Source: VFZN01 sp963709325
GTDB lineage: Bacteria > Acidobacteriota > Vicinamibacteria > Vicinamibacterales > UBA2999
DNA: 64,000 nucleotides
Direction of reading: 5' to 3'
Assembly: GCA_963709325.1 (NCBI GenBank)
Contig: CAVPVV010000003.1
Coordinates: 2,852,001-2,916,000 of the forward strand
Shown: positions 27,379 through 35,600 of the stretch, in pieces
How positions within the stretch are numbered: position 1 is the stretch's first letter
Layout: each line of letters begins with the position of its first letter
The notes under the pieces: generated by a model
What the model was told of the DNA's origin: nothing
The model's input: only the letters and a program-made list of their open reading frames with translations
The model's database searches: none
Position numbers and translations under genes: made by a program

Positions 27379-28556
27379 TGAGACCCGTCGCCGTGCCATT
27401 GGTTCAGGACGTCCTCATAGAGGGCTTCGTAGCGCGAGGCCATCTGTTCGGCCGTGAACCTGGCGAGAAATCTCTCATAACCAGCGCGGCCCATTTCTCT
27501 GGCGACCGTCGGGTTTGACAAGACGTCGATGAGCAGTTTCGAGAGCAATGAGCAATCCCGTTCAGGCAGCAGAACGCCGGTGACGCCATCCTCGACCACC
27601 TCAGGTACGCCGCCGACAGCGGTGGCGACAATGGGCTTCTGCAGGGCCATCGCCTCGAGCAGAGTCATTGGCATCCCTTCCCAATAGGACGTCTGAACAA
27701 AGCAATCGAACGTTCCGATAAGGTCAGCGGCGTCCAACCGAAAGCCGGTAAAGAGCACCCGCGCGTCAATGCCCCGTTGCTGAGCGTGATGACGCAGCGC
27801 AGCATCCTCCGATCCACTCCCGACGATGACGAACCTGGCGTTTGGGACCGCGTCAAGCACCGCCGGGGCGGCATCGAGTAAGAGGTCAAGGCCCTTCTGG
27901 GTTTCTAAGCGTGCCACCGTTCCGACGATGAGTTCGTCCGCACCAATCCCGAGGTCACAGCGAAGAGAGGCAAAGATATCGCCGGATGTCTGCCGGCGAG
28001 CCAACCCGTTGTAAATGGTGGTGAGTTTCCGCTCCGAGATTCCTTGATGGCGTATAAGGTCGGAGCGCGAGTCTTCAGAGACGGCCACGAATGCACCGGC
28101 GAAGCGGGATGCGGTCCTTTCAAGCCATCGCCACCGCCGAGACGTCGGATATGCCTTGCAATGATCAGTGTTCACAAGTGGAACCGGAACCAAGCGTGTT
28201 CCGATCGTTGCGTCGACAAAGGCGGGAGTGTGGTGTGTGTGAACGAGGTCAACCCCCTCTTGTCTGAAAATGCGCGCCAGTTCGAGGCCGCGTAGATATT
28301 TCCCTGCTTTCGACTGCTTGGAACAGACGAGAACCCGCACGCCTTCGGCCTCGAGGATGTCGGCCAGCAACCCACGTTCACCCGTGCAGCAAAGGGATAA
28401 GCGATACCGCGTAGGATCGATATGGCGGCAGAGCTCCATCACGACTCGCTCCAGGCCGCCAATAACGGTGCCGAACGTCACTTGCATCACATGAACGCGA
28501 CTGTCACCCGATCTTCGTGTCCGGGTGGCGTTGCTCGACAGCCTGAGGCGGTCCAC
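27375..28556 (-). CDS. GT4 family glycosyltransferase (XrtA sugar-transferase type)
   Basis: About 393 residues. The first strand VHVMQVTFGTVIGGLERVVM resembles the XrtA/PEP-CTERM-linked sugar transferases. Later features are LVHTHHTPAFVDATIG, LVNTDHCKAYPTS, AVSEDSRSDL and IYNGLARRQ. The donor domain has VGTVARLETQKGLDLLLDAA, FVQTSYWEGMPMTLLEAMAL and KPIVATAVGGVPEVVEDG. The start is uncertain. GTG 28556 is preferred because GAGGGG lies six bases upstream, and ATG 28487 would cut into the first beta-strand. It is coupled by ATGA to the GT downstream and lies 10 bases after the GT upstream. Confidence 0.85.
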   Translation of the reverse strand: MDRLRLSSNATRTRRSGDSRVHVMQVTFGTVIGGLERVVMELCRHIDPTRYRLSLCCTGERGLLADILEAEGVRVLVCSKQSKAGKYLRGLELARIFRQEGVDLVHTHHTPAFVDATIGTRLVPVPLVNTDHCKAYPTSRRWRWLERTASRFAGAFVAVSEDSRSDLIRHQGISERKLTTIYNGLARRQTSGDIFASLRCDLGIGADELIVGTVARLETQKGLDLLLDAAPAVLDAVPNARFVIVGSGSEDAALRHHAQQRGIDARVLFTGFRLDAADLIGTFDCFVQTSYWEGMPMTLLEAMALQKPIVATAVGGVPEVVEDGVTGVLLPERDCSLLSKLLIDVLSNPTVAREMGRAGYERFLARFTAEQMASRYEALYEDVLNQWHGDGSQ

Positions 28557-28566
28557 TCGAGGCCCC

Positions 28567-29703
28567 TCACTCGTCACGGGTGGCGGAACGAGTCCGACTC
28601 CGATACAGCGCCGCGTAGCGGGTGGCCATGTCAGCCGCCGAGAATCCTGTCGCGACCCGCGAACGAGCCGCGGTGGACCGTCGCTCCCAGAGCCCGTCGT
28701 CGGCAATAAGGTCAGCACACGCGCTCGCGAAATCAGCCGGCTGCCTCGATTGAATCAGTGAGCCGTTCACGCCATCTTGGACCAATTCAGGTATTCCTCC
28801 TACCGCCGCGGCGACCACGGGCGTACCAACCGCCATGGCTTCGAGAACGCTCAGTGGCAGCCCTTCTGAAGCCGATGTGTTGACATAGATATCCAGCGAC
28901 CGATAGAACGACGCAGGCTCCAAAGTGGGCTCTGCGATCGCGAAACAATCGCCGAGGCCAAGGCTGGTGGCTCGGGAAAGGAGAAGACTGCGGTCTGGTC
29001 CTGAACCAAGAATCGAGAATCGAGACTGAGCAAACGTCGCGCGCAGAATTGCCGCCATCTCCAGGAATAGCTCGAAGCCTTTGACTGGCACCAAGCGTCC
29101 AACTGAGCCGATGTGTACGATCGGCGATTTGACGCGTTCGGTCGTCTCCTCAGATATCCGAATGCCGTTCGGAATGGCGCAGACCGTCCTGGCGGGGAAT
29201 TCGTAATCCTCGATCAGCGCGTCACGAAGGTTAGACGAGACGGCCACAACGGTGTCGAATCGGTGACGCAGCAGACCGAACGTCGTTCGCGATTGGACAG
29301 CGTACCAGGGACGCAAATTCCGCGAGGGTTCCGGGAGCCCATGTACGGTGGCGATCAAACGCGCTCTTAGCCACGGTGCCAGGGCAGCGGCGAGATAGTG
29401 TTCCTTGTATCGATGCGAGTGCAGTACGTCAACCCGACGCGAGCGCAACAGATCGGCAGCCTTCCGCAAAATGCCGATACACGAGGTCGAGGTTTCTGGG
29501 ACGACATGCACTTCCACCCCGGCAGCCGCGAGCCGCTCCACGAGCGCTCCTTCGTTAAGGCAGATGGCAACGACATCGCATTGGAAACGAGGGTCGCGCA
29601 GCTGGCAAAGCAGATGCCACACCATCACTTCGGCCCCGGCCCACTGATCCCCGGAAAGCAGGTGAGCGATGGACAGGGCGGCTGTTGGGCGTTCGATTGT
29701 CAC
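28567..29703 (-). CDS. GT4 family glycosyltransferase
   Basis: A 378-residue GT-B enzyme. The N-terminal domain has IAHLLSGDQWAGAEVMVW, VDVLHSHRYKEHYLAAALA, LIATVHGLPEPSRNL and VVAVSSNLRDALIEDY, then AIPNGIRISEE. The donor domain has IGSVGRLVPVKGFELFLEMA, YVNTSASEGLPLSVLEAMAV and TPVVAAAVGGIPELVQDG. It is similar in layout to the two GTs downstream, and the three may be serial duplicates that diverged in acceptor use. It starts 12 bases after the FkbM-type gene ends. Confidence 0.85.
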   Translation of the reverse strand: MTIERPTAALSIAHLLSGDQWAGAEVMVWHLLCQLRDPRFQCDVVAICLNEGALVERLAAAGVEVHVVPETSTSCIGILRKAADLLRSRRVDVLHSHRYKEHYLAAALAPWLRARLIATVHGLPEPSRNLRPWYAVQSRTTFGLLRHRFDTVVAVSSNLRDALIEDYEFPARTVCAIPNGIRISEETTERVKSPIVHIGSVGRLVPVKGFELFLEMAAILRATFAQSRFSILGSGPDRSLLLSRATSLGLGDCFAIAEPTLEPASFYRSLDIYVNTSASEGLPLSVLEAMAVGTPVVAAAVGGIPELVQDGVNGSLIQSRQPADFASACADLIADDGLWERRSTAARSRVATGFSAADMATRYAALYRSRTRSATRDE

Positions 29704-29715
29704 TTTCCGCGAGAC

Positions 29716-30684
29716 TCAGAAGAAGTCCGGATCGTGCCAATCAATGGCGGGCCGCCGCCGGCATTCGTCGACCAACGCGCGGGCGCGTCTATGACCAAGC
29801 CGATTCACGAGCAGTCGTAAGACTCCGCCCAGAAGGCGAGGCGTTAACCGCGGTCTGGCGTGCAATTCCCCAGCGATAGCTGCGATGTCTCGAGAGTCCA
29901 GCCCGGCGGCGTTCGCCAGCAAGTGAGCGGCGAAGTCGTCCTGACGATACACGCTCAAGCTCAGAACCCAAGCAGCCAAGTCGCGGTGCGGACGGGCATC
30001 GTGACCATCGTCGAGGAGCCGTCGATTGTAGTACAGCACATCTCCGTGGACGATCTGTCCGCCGGACGCGCTAATCTCGATCATCCCCGAATTCCGACGC
30101 CAGAACGTTCGACGTAATCCGAGCAACGCGAAGCCTTGTTCGCGCATGAACACATCGACATCAGCGAACAGAGGTTGATTGCGGTATTGCGGGTTGAACT
30201 CGACCTCGAGCTCCACCAGCTTCACGTCGCTAAGAACGGCTCGACCGCCGAGCAGAATCTCGAGTTCGGCTCCTTGCACGTCAATCTTCAAGACGTCTGG
30301 ATGAAGCCGTTCGCTGGCGGCCACCGCATCCAGCGTAGTCGTACGAACTGTGGCCGTGTTGACGACCTGCATCGCCTCCTGAATCTCCGACGCGAACGGT
30401 GCGGTGAACTCGTAGTTCGGTTCGTACAATCCGGAGTAGCCGGGTGCCCGGCACTGGTTGAACGACCGTACGGTCTCAGTTGAGGCCAAGGCAAAGGGCA
30501 GGAACCGAAGGTTGGTGCCGTCAGTCCCCCGCTCGGCATTGAGTCTGTGGCATTCCTGCTCGTCGGCTTCGAAGCCGATCGCCTCCACCACCCGCCTGAA
30601 CCTGTTCCATCGGGGGTGAACGCCGTCGCGGGCGCCGACGTCGACGACCTGGACCGGGCGGTTTGCAAGCAAGCTGGCGAGCAT
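29716..30684 (-). CDS. FkbM family methyltransferase
   Basis: A 322-residue class I methyltransferase. The SAM loop is QVVDVGARDGVHPRWNRF (~12-29). The FkbM core is GYSGLYEPNYEFT, TTTLDAV (~118-124) and HPDVLKIDVQGAELEILLGG, with VELEVEFNPQYRNQPLFADV. These are the usual motifs of sugar or polyketide O-methyltransferases in surface-glycan loci. The C-terminal ~110 residues form an extra helical domain beyond the common FkbM length. A hairpin-forming sequence lies in the leader between this gene and hydrolase 1. Confidence 0.85.
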   Translation of the reverse strand: MLASLLANRPVQVVDVGARDGVHPRWNRFRRVVEAIGFEADEQECHRLNAERGTDGTNLRFLPFALASTETVRSFNQCRAPGYSGLYEPNYEFTAPFASEIQEAMQVVNTATVRTTTLDAVAASERLHPDVLKIDVQGAELEILLGGRAVLSDVKLVELEVEFNPQYRNQPLFADVDVFMREQGFALLGLRRTFWRRNSGMIEISASGGQIVHGDVLYYNRRLLDDGHDARPHRDLAAWVLSLSVYRQDDFAAHLLANAAGLDSRDIAAIAGELHARPRLTPRLLGGVLRLLVNRLGHRRARALVDECRRRPAIDWHDPDFF

Positions 30685-30725
30685 GGCGGCGTGTGAGCTC
30701 GAAACGTCCGATTCCAGCGGAGTCC

Positions 30726-30749
30726 GAGGGCGAACAAAGCTTCGCCCTC
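30726..30749 (-). other. Perfect 9-bp inverted repeat (hairpin) upstream of the FkbM gene
   Basis: GAGGGCGAA (30726-30734) and TTCGCCCTC (30741-30749) are exact reverse complements around a 6-base loop. The hairpin sits in the 269-base gap between hydrolase 1 and the FkbM gene, 41 bases upstream of the FkbM start on the transcribed strand. No T-run follows, so it is not a classic intrinsic terminator. It could be an mRNA processing or attenuation element, or a protein-binding palindrome. Confidence 0.5.
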
Positions 30750-30953
30750 TCAGTCACAGCTCACCCGGCTGACAATGTCGAGCCGAGCGATTGGCGGGTG
30801 GTGGATACTATCTGAGCAAAGACTTCTCCATCGATCTAAGTAGCCAAGATTGCGAACAACGCCTTTGTTTGCACCAGATAGCTTGGTTTCTCAATCCCCG
30901 CTGCTCAGCCGCGTCAGTCGGCAAAATCACCTGCTTTGAAGACTTTTCTCCAC

Positions 30954-31820
30954 CTAGGCTTTCGTCGTCGAGCTACCGTGTTTTCGCTCGCGAAAGTCAT
31001 CTCCGGAGGCCGAGAGAGTCGACGCCCAGGAGCACACCCTGTCCACGAACTCCTTTTGGGCGGCAAGGGGAGTCACCGCATGGTCGATGTGCGGGATATA
31101 GGCGTACTGAATACGAGACAGGAAACGAGCCCCGCGAAAGCCATCGTGGAGTTGTCGCTCGTAGTTGTATTGCTCGATTGAATGTGTGAAGAGCAGGTAG
31201 ATCCCGACACCACGGTCGGTGAGATGGTCCATCGCGACCCGGAACTCACTCGATGAGGGATGGTCAATCCCCACTCCATTTCTGGCCTGACGCGGCGATC
31301 GATTCACCAGGCTCGACAGGGTCTTCACTGAATAGGCACGGAGCTCCGGCCAGGTCATACGACTCAATCGACGCGATCGACGGACGAGAGCGGTCTTGAG
31401 CGTCGGGTACGCGAACCCGTCGAACATCAAGAGGCCACATACCCGAGGATCGTTGAGCGTGAGCCAGTAACCGTGGACGGCGCCGGAGCAAATGCCGACC
31501 ACGATGAACCGCCGGATTCCGCGATCCCGTTCGAGGTAATCCATCACGATCTTCAGGTCGGCGATGCCTCTTTCGCGAAAGCCCATCCCGTCTCTGGCGT
31601 GCGGAGTATCGCCCAGCCCCGACAGATCCACCCGCACGCTTTCAATGCCGATCGAGGCGAGGGCCCGCGCGATTCGTACGTTGAGCCGGTGGGGTCCGAT
31701 GCGATGAATGACGCCGGCATTCATCAGTAGGCAGCCGATTTGCGAGCCTTTGGCGTCCGGCTCGCAAACGACACCGACGAGCCGCTGGTCGGGTCCGAGG
31801 CAGACTGGGAATTCGTCCAT
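30954..31820 (-). CDS. Exosortase-A-associated alpha/beta hydrolase 1 (copy B)
   Basis: A 288-residue alpha/beta hydrolase. Visible are CLLMNAGVIHRIGPHRLNVR (~30-49), VRVDLSGLGDTPHARDG (~62-78) and the elbow FIVVGICSGAVHGYW (~105-119). The elbow carries Cys in place of Ser (GICSG), as in copy A. The His is probably in YIPHIDHAVTP near residue 255. It lies 3 bases after hydrolase 2 copy B, which follows the NRPS gene by 18 bases. The pair is therefore the tail of the PKS-NRPS operon. A role in releasing or transferring the assembly-line product is my inference. Confidence 0.8.
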   Translation of the reverse strand: MDEFPVCLGPDQRLVGVVCEPDAKGSQIGCLLMNAGVIHRIGPHRLNVRIARALASIGIESVRVDLSGLGDTPHARDGMGFRERGIADLKIVMDYLERDRGIRRFIVVGICSGAVHGYWLTLNDPRVCGLLMFDGFAYPTLKTALVRRSRRLSRMTWPELRAYSVKTLSSLVNRSPRQARNGVGIDHPSSSEFRVAMDHLTDRGVGIYLLFTHSIEQYNYERQLHDGFRGARFLSRIQYAYIPHIDHAVTPLAAQKEFVDRVCSWASTLSASGDDFRERKHGSSTTKA

Positions 31821-31823
31821 CCT

Positions 31824-32681
31824 TCAGCCCCCGGCGGAGAGGAGGTCCACTAAACGCTGCAGTACGTCCATCGGAACGAGTGCCCGGTTCAGCGCCTCTT
31901 CGGTTGTCCATTCGAAATCATGCGTCATCGCTTGAAACTGGACCGATCGACCGCTTCTCCCTTGCTGGTCCATCCACGCGGCGAGCACGCGGTCCGTCGG
32001 TTTGCCGACAACTCTGACGTCGATCCGTTCCGGAACTGCGGAGAGATCGGCCACGAAGCGCGTCATCTGCTCCTGCAACCGCTTTGAAACCGCGAACCCA
32101 ATCGCTTCCAACGGCGAGATGTTGTCGGCGCTGAGAGTCATCTGACCGCGCCAATCGTAACCGATGACACCGTAGGACGTGTCCAAGGCCTCGAGGTGCT
32201 TCCGGCGAATCTCGTCGACGTAGGCAGCTCCGTTTACCACCGGATCCCAAAGCAACACACCATTCAGCCGTTCATCTGCAGACGCGGCGGAGAGCAGCGC
32301 TAGGGCCGCTCCAAGACGCGAGCCGAGCCAGATTGCACGATTCACCCCGGACAGGCGCATCAGTTCGGCGTGGGCATCCAGTACGTCCTGACGCCATCCT
32401 TCCAGCTCGCCGTCTTGGTCCTCGCCACCCGAGTCACCAGCACCAAACAGATCAAATCGGAGGACGGGTACACCCACTCGCGAGAGCCTCTCGGCCAATA
32501 CTCGGTACAGACGATGAACTCGGATCGCTTCCTGACCAAATGGGTTGATTAATAGAACCGCTGTGTTTGCAGCACAGCTACCGCCGCCGGGGTGAAGTAT
32601 CCCGAACAATGAACGGCCGTTGGAACCAAAATAAAAAGGTGTCAGCGGCAAACCCAGCGGCCATGATACCGACCGCGCCAA
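31824..32681 (-). CDS. Exosortase-A-associated alpha/beta hydrolase 2 (copy B)
   Basis: A 285-residue alpha/beta hydrolase-fold protein: LTPFYFGSNGRSLFGILHPG at the start, LLINPFGQEAIRVHRLYRVL (~43-62), VLRFDLFGAGDSGGEDQDGE (~73-92) and the elbow AIWLGSRLGAALALLSAAS. The nucleophile position again holds Arg (GSRLG) instead of Ser, matching copy A. An ordinary Ser-His-Asp mechanism is therefore unlikely. It lies 18 bases after the NRPS stop and 3 bases before hydrolase 1, so all are almost certainly on one transcript. Confidence 0.8.
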   Translation of the reverse strand: MARSVSWPLGLPLTPFYFGSNGRSLFGILHPGGGSCAANTAVLLINPFGQEAIRVHRLYRVLAERLSRVGVPVLRFDLFGAGDSGGEDQDGELEGWRQDVLDAHAELMRLSGVNRAIWLGSRLGAALALLSAASADERLNGVLLWDPVVNGAAYVDEIRRKHLEALDTSYGVIGYDWRGQMTLSADNISPLEAIGFAVSKRLQEQMTRFVADLSAVPERIDVRVVGKPTDRVLAAWMDQQGRSGRSVQFQAMTHDFEWTTEEALNRALVPMDVLQRLVDLLSAGG

Positions 32682-32699
32682 CAGCCGCAGAGTGCGACC

Positions 32700-35600
32700 T
32701 CAGTTATCTTTCAAGCCCAGCCGCAAGGCGACTCGGTCCAACCAGCCCGGTGTTTTCCGAGCCGGGGCTTCGGCGACATCACGTCCCTGTTCCGAATCGC
32801 CCTCAGCCCGATCGAGCCTCGCCGCCACCTGCTCCAGCGTCTCGAAAATGAGATGGCGGACGTGCAGGCGACGGCCAAGGCGCCGCTCGATTCTGTCAAC
32901 AGCCTGCATCGCGAGCAACGAGTGTCCGCCGATGTCAAAGAAATTATCACTGACATCGATGTCGCTGACGCCAAGCAGCTCGTTCCACACCTCGGTAACC
33001 GCCCTTTCCGTCGAGGTGCGAGCCGTCAGCAGTGGTCGTTGACCCACACCGCGCAGTAATCCGTCCGAAGGCGTGCCACTGCCTGGCCGCGATCCTCCTG
33101 GCTTCAGGGTCACGGCCGTGGGAGCGAGGTTTACCAAGGCATCCGGCGAGGTCACCATCGTTTCTAGAACAGCCTCAAACATCTGCGCCCATTGTATCGC
33201 TGTCTGATGCCCGATGATGTCGGTATTGAACGTAAGTCCTCCCGAGAGACCGGCATTGTGCTGGAGGAACCAGAGACCCAGATCCTCGGCCGTCCCTCGC
33301 TGGAAGACGTATACCTGTTCCTGTTCCAACGGACCCCAGTGGCGAATGCGCTCGCGCGCGTCTTGAAAAGAGAAGAAGGTCTGATATACGGCCGCACGAC
33401 TCTCGTCCCTCGGCATCTTCAGGTCACGGATTAACCGCTCGAGCGGGACATCGGGGTTCGCGAACGCGTCGAGTACCATCCGTCGGGTACGCTGAAGGAC
33501 ATCGGTGAAAGTATCACTCGAATGGACCTTTAGCCGAAGGGGAAGGACGTTGACGAAAGGCCCCATTACGTCATCGGCTTCCGGCATTTGGCGCCCCCGC
33601 CACGGAGTGCCGACGATTACTTCGGGTTGGCCGGTCAGTCGATGCAGCATGGCGACGTAAGTGGCAAGCAGCACCATGAACACCGTAGCGTCATGTTTCT
33701 GGCCATAATTCCGGACCGCTCCTGCTACAGACGACCCGATGTGCAGCCAGATTGTGGCTCCACCGCCGCTCATCCGAGCGGGCCGCGGCCGATCACTCGG
33801 CAACTTCAAGGCCTCCGGCAGCGGGGTCAGCACCGCCTTCCAGTAGTCGAGCTGCTCTCGCACTGCCGGGGTCTGGAGCCAGCTCGCCTGCCAGCGAGCG
33901 AAATCGCCGTACGTGATCACTGGCTCGCCGAGTGCCAACGGCTGTTCGCTCACATAAGACTCGTATAATGCCGCCATCTCCCGATGGAAGAGGTCGAACG
34001 ACCAGCCGTCCCAGATGATGTGGTGCGGCATGAAGAACAGCACGTGTTCCGTTTCCGTGAGCCGGAACAGCGCGACCTGGAACAACGGCGGCTGATCAAG
34101 AGCAAAGCGATGGTCGACGAGCTTGTCCAGTCGTCGCATCAATTCGGCGTCGCGCTCGGCAGGCGGTACTGCAGACAAGTCTTCGACAGGGCGCATTGTT
34201 GCACGGAGTTCGGAGCAAATGCGCTGCACTGGGCGGCCGTCTCGCGCCGCAATGTAAGTGCGAAGAATCGACTGGCGGCGAATGATCTCGTTGAAGGCCC
34301 GTTCGAGACAATCGAGATCCAGAGGCCCACGCAAACGGTGGGCGGACGGGGTATTGTAGGTGACTCGGCCCGGTTCCAGCTGTTCGAGAAACCAGAGGCG
34401 CTGCTGCATCAACGATGTGGGCGCCTCCGATTGATCGGCTGCCCGACTGATCTTGCCGCCGCCCTCGGAGCGTTCTGAGTGACTGCTGAGCCATTCGGCC
34501 AGCTGGCGAGCCGTCGGGGCCTCGAACAGTGCTTGCATCGGAACTGGACGGTGAAGGGCCCGTTCCAGGCTGGTACTCAGCCGCGCCGCCAACAGCGAGT
34601 GTCCCCCTAGGGTAAAGAAATTGTCGTCGATCCCCAACTCTGCCAGGTTCAGCGCAGACTCCAGCGCCTCGAGCGCTACTTGCTCGAGTTCGTTTCGTGG
34701 AGCGACGCGATTCGGAGTCGAGTGGCTGACCGCCACCCAGGGGCTCGGAAGGGACCGCCGGTCGACCTTTCCGTTTGGCAGCAGGGGAAGCGTCGCAATT
34801 TCGACGAAGTGCTGCGGAATCATGTAATCGGGCAACCGTTCGCGGAGGTGAGAGCGAAGAGTGGCCGGTTCGGGGACAGCCTGCCGAGGGACGATGTAGG
34901 CAACGAGTCGGACGTCCCCAGGAGCGGCTTCGTGAGTCTCCACGACAGCACCTTGAATCGAGGAGTGCTCCGCGAGACAGGCTTCGATCTCACCGGGTTC
35001 GATACGGTAGCCGCGAACCTTGATCTGAAAATCGAGCCGGCCTTGATGCTCGAGCAGTTGGTCGTTGCGCCATTTTCCGCGATCGCCGGTACGATAGAGT
35101 CGGCTCGAACTGTGAGCCGCGAACGGATCAATCGCAAAGCGTTTGCTGGTCAGGTCTGGACGTTCGAAGTAACCGGAAGTCACGCCCTCACCGCCAATGC
35201 AAATTTCGCCGGGCACGCCTATCGGGCAGGGCTGACCACCCGGACCGAGGACCCAAATCGATGTGTTCGCGATCGGACGGCCGATCGCGACACCGCTCTC
35301 GTTCACGACCGCGGCGTCCACTTTCCAGACTGCCGACCACACGGTCGTTTCAGTAGGACCATACATGTTCCAGACCTCGCTGCTTCGCTCGAGAAGCACT
35401 CTAGCGAGATCCGGGGGCAAGGTTTCGCCGCCGACCAGGGCCTTGAAGGCGCCGCCCGGCCAGCCGGCGTCGATCACACTGCGCCACATTCCGGGCGTCG
35501 CCTGCATGATCGTTGCGCCAGTCCGCTCGAGCAACAGGCCCAGCTCGCGGCCATCCATTGCGGTCTCACGAGGGACGATGATTGCCTCAGCTCCGACCGT

